Virus record (IMG/VR): IMGVR_UViG_3300006924_000154
Coordinates: 1-25,029 of that record
Strand: one strand, 5' to 3'
DNA: 25,029 nt
Source of the DNA: a virus
Under the pieces are notes generated by a model, which saw nothing but the letters and a program-made list of their open reading frames with translations, was not told the DNA's origin and made no database searches. The position numbers and the translations under genes were made by a program. Positions 12,948 through 19,755 of the stretch are shown piece after piece. Each line of letters begins with the position of its first letter. Within the stretch, counting starts at the first letter, position 1.

Positions 12948-15475
12948 ATTCTCCTTGGCTTCCTTTTATGCACTATTGTTTTCTTAATACCATCTTCGAC
13001 TCGCTTGTCAATCATTTGACCAAGCTTGTCAACGTCGATGATTTGCCCCGAAGAGCTTACTGCTTTTCGAACAGAACGCAGCTCGTTCACAATATTCTTA
13101 TCACTCAAGGCGTTGATTTGATATTCACCTTTTCTGTGAGCTTCTGCCATAGCAACTAGATCTTCGTTGCTCATGTTTCCGATTTTCTTATTGTCCTGAG
13201 TTTTAATAATTCGCTCACCTTTATGCACACCAATCAAATAGTCATCTCTACCTGTGTTCCTCCACTTAGTTGCGTTATCATCACCAACTGACTCTGTTCC
13301 TTCGTAGAACAAGCCTGAAACAGTCTCAGCAATAGCAACCTGAGCGAGTGCTTTTCCTGCTGCTGTGCTTGGATTCTCTTTAAGGTACTCTGTAAAAGCT
13401 GTTAAATATGCGAGAGTTTTCTGACGCTTCTCCTGTTTCTTTGCTTCTCTATCTCTTTGAGCCTCAAGTTCTGCGGCTTTTTTCTGCTCAAAAGCAAGGG
13501 TGTTTGCTAATCCACGATCAGCCAAGTCTTCTTGTCGAGCTAAATCTTCTTTAGCGTCACCAATTTCACGAATAATTTGTTCTTGTCGCAGTTCGCTTCG
13601 CCTATTCATTGCATCCTCAAAAATTGAAGTCAATTGCTTTGCTTGCTCAATTGCTGCGTTTATCTCCTCTTGACGCTTCTGTTTTTTAAATGCTTCTTCT
13701 TCACGATTAATGTTGTTTAAATCATTAATGTATTGACGTTGAATAATTAACCTTTCTGCAGTCGTCAGCTTTTCATTTTCAAGTTCAAATTCTCTTTGCT
13801 GTTGAAGCTTTTCACGACGCAACTCAAAGACTTGTTCTGCATTTTCTTCAAATTCAGCAGTTGCAATCTGTGAATCATACACAAGTTGATCAAGCTTCTG
13901 GTAGTCATCTATCTCTTTTAGTCTCGCTTTCTCTGCAAGCTCATCTTCTTTTCTCTTTTTTGCAGCAGCCTTCTCTGCTTCTTCTTCTCGCTTTTTCTTT
14001 AATGCATTTGCCTCTCTGTCTCGTTTAGCTTTGTCCGCATCAATTTCACGCTGAACACGTCCGACTGCTCTGACTGCCTCTGTGCGAAGTCGTTCGTTCT
14101 CTCTTTCTATTCGTGCGATTTCTAACAACTGCTGTGCGACAAGCTTCTGACGTGGCAGGTTGTTCGGGTCATTCTTCAATAAGCCTTGAAACATCTTTAA
14201 TCGTTTTCGCGCAACACTTAATTCTGCATCTTCTCTTTCCGTGAGTATGTCAACAGCATCGCTCGCGGCTTTTACCCTTTTAGAAAATGGGAGATATGTA
14301 TCGTCACGCACCTGCTTTAATTCTTCAAGTGTGTCAATTTGCTTTGCCGCAAGCGCTTCAGCTCTGATGGCTTCAACCTCCAAATCGGCAAGTCTATTGG
14401 TTGCTAGAACCTCAATTTCACCTCGAATAAATGAGGACATGCCAAATAGTTGCTTTGTAAGAAAGGATGCTATTTTATCCAAAGGGCCGCCACCTTTACC
14501 ATCAGCACCAAGTGATTCTGCAAAATCGTTTGCAAAACCCATTTGCACAGCTTTAAGCCTTGTTGTTGCCGATGCAAAATCAAGTGCGCCTGCTGTGCTA
14601 CCTAAATATAAAGCTGTTAATCCAGACACAGCACCTGCAACAGCTCCAATAGGTGACAATAAAGCACCGAATTTTTTCTTTAAGCCGCCAAGCGACTGAC
14701 CCATGAAATCTTGTTTCTCAATTGTTTTGCCAAGCCCTTTTCGATAATTACCTACAGACCGCTGAAAGTTTCCGATGGATTCATCGTTTGCCTTTACCTG
14801 CTTGTCAAGCTCTGTGATTGATTTTTTTAATGAAACTCCAAAAGGTGATTTTCGTTCTTCCGAAGTGAGCTTTCTGTATGTGTCGCGAAGCTTACCAAGA
14901 TGAATACTAAGTTCATCGAAAGAAGTACCTGCAGCATTTGCTTGCTTTACCTGCTGACGCATTGTAATTCCAAGCTGTTGGTTTGCAACTGTCAATTCTT
15001 TCTGTCGCTTTGAAAGAACAGTTGACTTTTCCACAAAATTGCTTGTACTTATAAGCCCTCGATCAAGTTGCTTTGTAAGATCTTTTTGCTGCTGTGCAAG
15101 CTTTTTTAACTCAAGGCGATAGCGAACAGACAGCTTGACGTTTTGTGTAAAGCTTCCGTTCACGTCGTCAACTTGCTTATTCAGCTCTTTGTTTACAACG
15201 ATTTCTTCAGCAATTGATTCGTCAAGTTGCTTTGTTGATTCTTTGACGATATTCTGCGTCTTTGCAAGTGTCTTTGATGTTTCATTCAAGTCACGCACCT
15301 GTTCTGTGTATGCCCTCAAATCACCACCAGACTTGATTGATCCACCCTTCATGATCTGTTGGATCACCTCAAGAACTTTGATAAGTTGCTGTTCCAGATC
15401 ACGACCCTCTTTAATGACACCAATAAGCGCATCTGGTGCAATTATGTCTGACCGTTCAATTCGGTTTTGTGCCAT
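12944..15475 (-). CDS. Tail tape measure protein
   Basis: 843 aa, ATG at 15473-15475. Long Lys/Glu/Gln-rich coiled coils (about 20-240 and 360-690) flank a hydrophobic, Gly/Ala-rich segment at about 275-305 (LLSPIGAVAGAVSGLTALYL). This is the classical tape-measure layout, setting tail length and probably aiding DNA entry. At roughly 1.5 angstrom per residue it suggests a tail near 125 nm (inference). It overlaps the chaperone-like gene by 20 bp. A tail-tube gene and completion gene lie upstream and hub proteins downstream, as expected. Confidence 0.85.
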   Translation of the reverse strand: MAQNRIERSDIIAPDALIGVIKEGRDLEQQLIKVLEVIQQIMKGGSIKSGGDLRAYTEQVRDLNETSKTLAKTQNIVKESTKQLDESIAEEIVVNKELNKQVDDVNGSFTQNVKLSVRYRLELKKLAQQQKDLTKQLDRGLISTSNFVEKSTVLSKRQKELTVANQQLGITMRQQVKQANAAGTSFDELSIHLGKLRDTYRKLTSEERKSPFGVSLKKSITELDKQVKANDESIGNFQRSVGNYRKGLGKTIEKQDFMGQSLGGLKKKFGALLSPIGAVAGAVSGLTALYLGSTAGALDFASATTRLKAVQMGFANDFAESLGADGKGGGPLDKIASFLTKQLFGMSSFIRGEIEVLATNRLADLEVEAIRAEALAAKQIDTLEELKQVRDDTYLPFSKRVKAASDAVDILTEREDAELSVARKRLKMFQGLLKNDPNNLPRQKLVAQQLLEIARIERENERLRTEAVRAVGRVQREIDADKAKRDREANALKKKREEEAEKAAAKKRKEDELAEKARLKEIDDYQKLDQLVYDSQIATAEFEENAEQVFELRREKLQQQREFELENEKLTTAERLIIQRQYINDLNNINREEEAFKKQKRQEEINAAIEQAKQLTSIFEDAMNRRSELRQEQIIREIGDAKEDLARQEDLADRGLANTLAFEQKKAAELEAQRDREAKKQEKRQKTLAYLTAFTEYLKENPSTAAGKALAQVAIAETVSGLFYEGTESVGDDNATKWRNTGRDDYLIGVHKGERIIKTQDNKKIGNMSNEDLVAMAEAHRKGEYQINALSDKNIVNELRSVRKAVSSSGQIIDVDKLGQMIDKRVEDGIKKTIVHKRKPRRI

Positions 15476-15908
15476 TTTCTTTCATCAATTGTGCGTGAAT
15501 GTAATATTTGCGAACCGACATTTTTGAATCATCTATTGGAAATCCAAGATGAGCCTCAAGAACTGCAATGCTTTTGTGATATTTAAAAGGTTCTAGATCG
15601 CCTAACTCTTCTTGTGTGTACAAGCTTGTCTGTTTATATTGTAAGATCGATAATGTGTCACCAACAATCAACGCTTTAAGCTTTCGCAAATATTCACGAC
15701 GCTCATCGTTTACTTGCTCGATGTAGTCCTTATCCTCGGCAAGTAGATCAAACATTTCTTCTTCAATTAACTCCCATGCAGTTTGGAGATGCTCTGCTTT
15801 AATTGTGCCGTCATTCTTACCGTCAAGAAGAAGATGAACGTCTCCTGTTTCTATAATTTTCCAGTAACTGCCAATTGGTAATGTATCAATAGAGGTATGC
15901 ACGTTCAT
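15456..15908 (-). CDS. Putative tail assembly chaperone-like protein
   Basis: 150 aa using the ATG at 15906-15908 (MNVHTSIDTLPIG...); a TTG five codons earlier lies in the promoter-like box. Helical, acidic protein directly before the tape measure and overlapping it by 20 bp, the usual slot of lambda gpG/gpGT-like chaperones that bind the tape measure. No second frame-shifted product is obvious, so a G/GT-type -1 frameshift is not claimed. Family not recognised by sequence. Confidence 0.55.
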   Translation of the reverse strand: MNVHTSIDTLPIGSYWKIIETGDVHLLLDGKNDGTIKAEHLQTAWELIEEEMFDLLAEDKDYIEQVNDERREYLRKLKALIVGDTLSILQYKQTSLYTQEELGDLEPFKYHKSIAVLEAHLGFPIDDSKMSVRKYYIHAQLMKENGTKPN

Positions 15909-15912
15909 TGCG

Positions 15913-15920
15913 TAAAAATA
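15913..15920 (-). promoter_or_regulatory. Imperfect -7-like box 4 nt before ATG
   Basis: Minus-strand TATTTTTA, one base off TAnnTTTG, followed by CGCA and the ATG of the chaperone-like gene. The distance matches the other late-type boxes. GAATTTTG lies a few bases further upstream. Weak on its own. Confidence 0.25.
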
Positions 15921-15978
15921 CAAAATTCGAAGTTAAGCAATTTATTCAACACAAGAACCTTTACGAGTTGCGATATTT

Positions 15979-16413
15979 TTATTTCAATGTCTCTTTAATT
16001 ACAATGTCTCGAATGATTGGGATAATGAAATTAACAAGTTCTGTCAAGCTGACATCTGTTAAGCCGATAATTTTCCCATACTCAAGCAAATCTTTGTCTG
16101 GCTTCTGAGTTTGGGCCTCTATTGTCACAGAATCTCCATCGATGGAACTGATCTTGAAGGATTCATAAAAGGCTCCAGTGTCATAAAGTGTGTAAGGAGT
16201 TCCAGCTTGCTTAACACCTTCAGACATTATCTCAGTGAGCTTTGAATAAACCGGAAGAGAAGAACCATCAGAAGCGATTCCAAGTCTAAGCTGTCCTTCT
16301 GTGTTAAATTCAATTATTTGATTTTGTGCATCGCCTCTGGTAAAAGTTAAGAAGAAGACTCTTCTGTCTGTTATCTTCTGTAGATTCTTTGCAACTTCAA
16401 TTAATCTGTTCAT
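15979..16413 (-). CDS. Putative tail completion / morphogenesis protein
   Basis: 144 aa, ATG at 16411-16413, first gene of the tail block. 'LYDTGAFYESFKI' (about 78-90), then 'LLEYGKIIGLT', match the pattern 'DTGxLxxS...YG...GL' of phage virion-morphogenesis/HK97 gp10-like tail completion proteins that sit at the head-tail or tube end. A TAnnTTTG box is 4 nt before the ATG. The similarity is in short motifs, so the family call is moderate. Confidence 0.5.
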   Translation of the reverse strand: MNRLIEVAKNLQKITDRRVFFLTFTRGDAQNQIIEFNTEGQLRLGIASDGSSLPVYSKLTEIMSEGVKQAGTPYTLYDTGAFYESFKISSIDGDSVTIEAQTQKPDKDLLEYGKIIGLTDVSLTELVNFIIPIIRDIVIKETLK

Positions 16414-16417
16414 ACTG

Positions 16418-16425
16418 CAAAAATA
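16418..16425 (-). promoter_or_regulatory. TAnnTTTG -7-like box at the head of the tail operon
   Basis: Minus-strand TATTTTTG, then CAGT, then the ATG of the tail completion gene. First gene of a block that runs uninterrupted to the terminator at 5711. No clear -33 TTG. Confidence 0.45.
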
Positions 16426-16432
16426 AATACTT

Positions 16433-16440
16433 TAGATTTC
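16433..16440 (+). promoter_or_regulatory. Possible -7 box for the plus-strand phosphoesterase
   Basis: TAGATTTC differs from TAnnTTTG in the last base and lies 26 nt before the ATG at 16467, so a divergent promoter pair in this 53-nt gap is likely, but the element is weak. Confidence 0.25.
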
Positions 16441-16466
16441 GCGATGAGAAAATAAAATTTAATAGA

Positions 16467-17177
16467 ATGAGTAGACCAAGATTAAACAAAGGACTTAATT
16501 GGCTTGTGGGAAGTCTAAAAGATGAGTCTAACAGGGTCTTAGTTATAGGTGACCTTCACGAGCCTTTCTGTCTTGATGGATATCTAGATTTCTGCATAGA
16601 GCAAAAGGAGAAGTTTAACTGCAACAGAATTGTATTTATAGGCGATGTGATCGACAACCACTTTAGCAGCTACCACGAAACAGATGCGGACGGGCTTGGG
16701 GGTGCAGATGAACTAGACTTCGCAATTAAAAAAATAGCAAGGTGGCGAGATGCTTTCCCGGTTGCTACCGTTATTATTGGAAACCATGACAGGTTAATTA
16801 TGCGCAAAGCTCAAACCTCATCAGTTCCTACAAAATGGATCAGAGAATACAAAGATGTATTAGAAGTTCCTCAATTTGATTTTGTAGACAGACTTGTTAT
16901 TGACGATGTGCAATACATTCATGGCGAGGCGGGAACAGCTAGAACCAAATGCAAGGCAGACATGATGTCCACAGTTCAAGGACACCTACACACTCAGGCT
17001 TATACTGAATGGGTTGTCGGCCAGAAGTTTAAGGTCTTCGGAACTCAAGTAGGGTGTGGAATAGATCACAACTCATATGCTATGGCGTACGCTAAAAGAG
17101 GGAAGAAGCCCGCTATTGGCTGCGTTGTTGTTCTTAATCAGGGCCGAACACCCATTAACTTACTTATGAACTTATGA
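16467..17177 (+). CDS. Calcineurin-like metallophosphoesterase
   Basis: 236 aa from the ATG at 16467 (MSRPRLNKG...). All five metal motifs of the superfamily are present: GDLH (Asp29, His31), 'GDVIDNH' (Asp60), 'GNHD' (105-108), 'IHGEAG' (His152) and 'GHLH' (172-175). Two-metal phosphodiesterase or phosphatase; the substrate is not evident. One of two plus-strand genes, coupled to the next by an ATGA overlap, inserted among minus-strand tail genes. Phage members are often of unknown role. DNA-end, RNA or signal-nucleotide cleavage (anti-defence) are possibilities and none is shown here. Confidence 0.85.
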   Translation: MSRPRLNKGLNWLVGSLKDESNRVLVIGDLHEPFCLDGYLDFCIEQKEKFNCNRIVFIGDVIDNHFSSYHETDADGLGGADELDFAIKKIARWRDAFPVATVIIGNHDRLIMRKAQTSSVPTKWIREYKDVLEVPQFDFVDRLVIDDVQYIHGEAGTARTKCKADMMSTVQGHLHTQAYTEWVVGQKFKVFGTQVGCGIDHNSYAMAYAKRGKKPAIGCVVVLNQGRTPINLLMNL

Positions 17178-17377
17178 TTGAAGGAGTTGCATTATACTAC
17201 AAGGACGAGAAAGTAAGAAAGCTTATAGATAAGAAACTACATGAGATGTCTGTAATTTCAGCAAATCTAGGAATAGACTCTACGCAAAAGGAGAATAAGG
17301 AAGCGAATAAAAAAATCGGAAGGCTAGAGTCTGAGATTAACAACCTATCGCCTAACTTTCTAAGGTCACTAGATTAG
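17174..17377 (+). CDS. Small coiled-coil protein, 67 aa
   Basis: ATG at 17174 overlaps the phosphoesterase stop by 4 bp (ATGA), so the two are translationally coupled. Charged helical protein (KKIGRLESEINNLSP), probably a short coiled coil. Function unknown; a partner of the phosphoesterase is plausible. It ends 16 bp from the end of the convergent minus-strand gene, with no hairpin visible between them. Confidence 0.6.
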   Translation: MIEGVALYYKDEKVRKLIDKKLHEMSVISANLGIDSTQKENKEANKKIGRLESEINNLSPNFLRSLD

Positions 17378-17393
17378 CCTTATCCTGTTAAAA

Positions 17394-17678
17394 TTATTGT
17401 CTATTGGTTTTTGGTTTTACCCAGATTCCAGCTTCTTTCCAGCTTCTGATCACATGGCGATATTCAATGCGTTCATGTAGCCAACCTCGCTTGCCTTTTA
17501 TGTGAGCCTCAGCAATCACTGCTTGTTTGCTATTTCCGGCTAACTGTGTAAGCTTATTATCCTCTAATACCCAAACATATTCACGCAAAGGAAAGGAGCT
17601 GTCAAAAGCGTTCTGTGCGCCTCCAGCGTCGCGCTTGTATTTTGACCTCGTGAGCCAAATGAATAATTTCGTTAACAT
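17394..17678 (-). CDS. Hypothetical protein, 94 aa
   Basis: ATG at 17676-17678, coupled to the upstream gene by TAATG. Basic and Trp-rich C-terminal half (GKRGWLHERIEYRHVIRSWKEAG). The N-terminus (MLTKLFIWLTRSK) is amphipathic but too short for a clear membrane segment. No family recognised. Last of three small minus-strand genes expressed from the early-type promoter at 18280. Confidence 0.6.
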   Translation of the reverse strand: MLTKLFIWLTRSKYKRDAGGAQNAFDSSFPLREYVWVLEDNKLTQLAGNSKQAVIAEAHIKGKRGWLHERIEYRHVIRSWKEAGIWVKPKTNRQ

Positions 17679-17932
17679 TATAAGTTTTTGATTTTAATTA
17701 TTTCTGGCTTGCATTCCTTTAAGTCCAAAGCTGCAAGCTCTGACCTTTCATTAAAGTAGTCACTGAAGCAGCCAAATATCTGATGTGTAGGCTTTGCAAA
17801 AATACATGAAGTTAGTTCTTTGTCTTTGACAGTGATTAAATCTCCTGCAAATATCCTACTTGTCAACTTCTTATTGCCGTGCTGCCCTATCAAAACTGGC
17901 CTCTCAAGTAATATTGATTCTCTTGATTTCAT
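17678..17932 (-). CDS. Hypothetical protein, 84 aa
   Basis: I use the ATG at 17930-17932 (MKSRESILLERPVLIG...). A TTG at 17965 would extend it through a strongly structured sequence. Beta-rich middle (LTSRIFAGDLITVKDKELTS). 'FCGCF...'-type cysteines are not paired in an obvious motif. A structured leader (17942-17988) immediately precedes it. Function unknown. Confidence 0.6.
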   Translation of the reverse strand: MKSRESILLERPVLIGQHGNKKLTSRIFAGDLITVKDKELTSCIFAKPTHQIFGCFSDYFNERSELAALDLKECKPEIIKIKNL

Positions 17933-17941
17933 CTTAGCTTT

Positions 17942-17988
17942 ACACCTCGAAAGCCTCGCAACCAATGAAGGAAGCGAGGCATTGGTGT
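17942..17988 (-). promoter_or_regulatory. Structured leader with nested hairpin and possible pseudoknot
   Basis: Minus-strand RNA would form GCCTCGC/GCGAGGC (17974-17980 with 17953-17959), 7 perfect GC-rich pairs in an A/T-rich region, inside an outer ACACC/GGTGT pairing (17984-17988 with 17942-17946). Separately, ACCAAT (17981-17986) is complementary to ATTGGT (17961-17966) in the hairpin loop, which permits a pseudoknot or an alternative hairpin. It lies 9 nt before the ATG of the 84-aa gene. Translation or stability control is possible; no known riboswitch class is recognised. Confidence 0.5.
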
Positions 17989-17999
17989 CTCAACTGTGG

Positions 18000-18251
18000 T
18001 TATACTATACCAACCTGTTTTGACTCCCAATAAAATACTGTCTTTGAATCACACAAAACCTCAACTGTTTTGTATTTGAATCTGCTTACAAGCATATTAA
18101 TGTAATTCTTATATGTAAACAGACCGCCTTCTGGCTTCAGATATTGATTTGTGTGTCGAATGCCTTCTGAGTCAATAGCTGTCTTTACATCGTTGATGGA
18201 TGGGCTTTCAATATTTGAAGTTGACCGCAGATAGATTTTAACTGATTTCAT
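18000..18251 (-). CDS. Hypothetical early-type protein, 83 aa
   Basis: ATG at 18249-18251. First gene after an early-type promoter inside the structural region, with the leader TTAAAACAACAAAAT. Mixed alpha/beta; the N-terminal 'KIYLRSTSN' and C-terminal 'TVEVLCDSKTVFYWESK' look like beta strands. No family recognised. Confidence 0.6.
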   Translation of the reverse strand: MKSVKIYLRSTSNIESPSINDVKTAIDSEGIRHTNQYLKPEGGLFTYKNYINMLVSRFKYKTVEVLCDSKTVFYWESKQVGIV

Positions 18252-18279
18252 ATTTTGTTGTTTTAATTGTTTGATAAAT

Positions 18280-18303
18280 CAAATGTAGTATAAAATTTTA
18301 TAC
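18280..18303 (-). promoter_or_regulatory. Early-type promoter with palindromic operator (copy 4)
   Basis: Minus-strand TACATTTG (18280-18287) abuts the perfect palindrome GTATAAAATTTTATAC (18288-18303), identical to copy 1 over 24 bases, with a 28-nt leader to the ATG. It sits directly downstream of the structural terminator, so the cassette is uncoupled from late transcription. Confidence 0.65.
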
Positions 18304-18318
18304 TGGAGTAGTAAAAGC

Positions 18319-18360
18319 AAAAAAAAACTCGAAATTTATTCCGAGTCTTTCTTTTTTTTT
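18319..18360 (-). terminator. Intrinsic terminator closing the head/tail-tube block
   Basis: Minus-strand ACTCG/CGAGT stem (18342-18346 with 18327-18331), extendable with A-T and G-U pairs on both sides, followed by nine T. The opposite side carries a T run as well (18352-18361), so it could work in both directions. Seven bases after the stop of the 51-aa gene. Confidence 0.75.
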
Positions 18361-18366
18361 TAGAAC

Positions 18367-18522
18367 TTATTTAAGCTTCTTGTACGACTCCCAGTGATCA
18401 TCGAAGCCTTTCCTAACTCCATTAAGAGCCAAGAATTTGACAAATTTCTTTTTCTGCTTTGAAGAATAAGCTTTCAAAGAAATGTGTATTCGATCAACTT
18501 GGTAGTGTGAAGCTTTGGCCAT
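18367..18522 (-). CDS. Small basic protein, 51 aa
   Basis: ATG at 18520-18522, two bases after the stop of the major tail protein gene, stop TAA at 18367-18369. The peptide starts MAKASHYQVDRIH and is Lys-rich (SKQKKKFVKFLALN), ending ESYKKLK. The frame is clean, it fills the space between the tail gene and the terminator, and the tight spacing implies translational coupling. Too short for most gene callers. Function unknown. Confidence 0.65.
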   Translation of the reverse strand: MAKASHYQVDRIHISLKAYSSKQKKKFVKFLALNGVRKGFDDHWESYKKLK

Positions 18523-18524
18523 GA

Positions 18525-19454
18525 TTAAGGAATTACGATTGTCTCGCTAACAAGGTAGGTATCGTCATATCCTAAAGTGGCTGCATCAATTCCTAAAGCA
18601 AATGTTTCTGTTGAAGAAGCTGGAGTTGTGATTGTGAAGTCGTAAACTCCATCAGAAGACTCTACAACTGTGAAAGGCTCTGCACCTGGAGTAGGCGTAA
18701 CTTCATTCAAATCGAAATCAGCAGCATTTAATCCACTCACCTTTGCACGAGTCTTCGCAGATCCGTAGTCGGTTGTAATTGTCATTGTAAATCCTGTAGT
18801 CGCTTCGTTTGAAACAGCTCCGTACAAGTCAACCAAACCAGCAATGTCAAGCAAATCAACACCTGAGAACTCAGAAGCAAGAACCATACCGAGTTGATCA
18901 TCGGTAAAATCTTGTCTCCATTCAAAGCTTAGCATAACTTTTGGAACAGTGGTGTCAGTTGTCTTGATGTACTTAGGACTCCAAGTAGCTGAGTTAATTG
19001 GAAGAGGAGACATAAAGAGAGGATCTGTGACAGTGTCTCCAATCAAGTTTCCTTGCTTGTCAACAACGTACACTCCAAAAGTCGTGCAACCCCAAGAAAC
19101 GATTTTGCGAAGAAAATCAGGAGTCTGGTTGATAATCATACCAGTAAAAGTTCCAGTTGCATCTTGAACCTTCGCTGAAGATCCGTCTTCAAATGTCTCA
19201 ACGACATCATCTCCACGAACGTCCTCGACATTCAAAAGATTTCCTATTGGATACCAACGCTGATAAGGATCTGCGTTGTTGATAGCTGCGTCGACATAAG
19301 CTTTATTAAACGTATCAGCTAAAGTTATTCTATTCAATGTGCCATCTGCTTGAGCTAATGGAACAAGGATTAATTTTCGTGCCGCATCTTGCATCGGCAT
19401 ACAAGATGGCCGTCCTGTGTTCAAGAAGGTCAAATCGCAAAGACAAGTTTTCAT
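18525..19454 (-). CDS. Major tail (tube) protein, putative
   Basis: 309 aa, ATG at 19452-19454. Soluble beta-rich protein without a signal peptide. Residues 1-210 look like a tube domain, and the last about 95 residues (ATTGFTMTITTDYGSAKTRAK... to the end) look like an Ig-like extension typical of tail tube proteins. Position between head-connector genes and the tape measure supports the call. It has its own TAnnTTTG box and the leader TCTAAAAACAATCTCA, consistent with high expression. Assigned by position and architecture rather than a specific motif. Confidence 0.6.
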   Translation of the reverse strand: MKTCLCDLTFLNTGRPSCMPMQDAARKLILVPLAQADGTLNRITLADTFNKAYVDAAINNADPYQRWYPIGNLLNVEDVRGDDVVETFEDGSSAKVQDATGTFTGMIINQTPDFLRKIVSWGCTTFGVYVVDKQGNLIGDTVTDPLFMSPLPINSATWSPKYIKTTDTTVPKVMLSFEWRQDFTDDQLGMVLASEFSGVDLLDIAGLVDLYGAVSNEATTGFTMTITTDYGSAKTRAKVSGLNAADFDLNEVTPTPGAEPFTVVESSDGVYDFTITTPASSTETFALGIDAATLGYDDTYLVSETIVIP

Positions 19455-19476
19455 TGAGATTGTTTTTAGATTTTTA

Positions 19477-19484
19477 CAAATTTA
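19477..19484 (-). promoter_or_regulatory. TAnnTTTG -7-like box of the major tail protein gene
   Basis: Minus-strand TAAATTTG, 22 nt before the ATG. The leader 'ATCTAAAAACAA' matches that of the 69-aa early gene over 12 bases. No palindrome and no clear TTG -33. Confidence 0.45.
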
Positions 19485-19551
19485 AGCATTTTCTTCTATA
19501 CGCTACTCTTAAATGCGTACAGCTTTAAAAGTTAACTCTTTTGTTGAACAA

Positions 19552-19755
19552 CTACTCATCGTTTGTTGGTATTTCAATTTGTGTTGTTTCTCTACCATTG
19601 AGCCACTCGTTGAGTATCGGTTTAAACTTTATGTATTTCTTTCCTTCAAACTCTATCGGCTCACCCTGCCAAGTGTCTTGGTCAATAGTTCCGAAAAGGT
19701 GTAAGTCAATAGCGTCTATATCTTCTTGGAAGGATGATGTTTCAAATACTTGCAT
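19552..19755 (-). CDS. Small acidic virion-region protein, 67 aa
   Basis: ATG at 19753-19755 overlaps the stop of the 905-aa gene (TAATG). Acidic, beta/alpha mixed (DLHLFGTIDQDTWQGEPIEF). No family recognised. Position between a connector-region protein and the tail tube allows a tail terminator or stopper accessory role, which the sequence does not prove. Confidence 0.6.
   Translation of the reverse strand: MQVFETSSFQEDIDAIDLHLFGTIDQDTWQGEPIEFEGKKYIKFKPILNEWLNGRETTQIEIPTNDE

Noticed and set aside
14241-14699. 152-codon open frame on the plus strand inside the tape measure gene
   Set aside because: Ser/Ala-rich shadow of a Lys/Glu/Ala-rich coiled-coil gene, with no start signal or neighbour support.
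15456-15908. Programmed -1 frameshift of a gpG/gpGT tail chaperone
   Set aside because: No slippery heptamer with a second long overlapping frame was seen; the next frame is the tape measure itself with its own ATG.
17378-17393. Terminator between convergent genes at 17377 and 17394
   Set aside because: The 16-bp gap holds no inverted repeat or T run.
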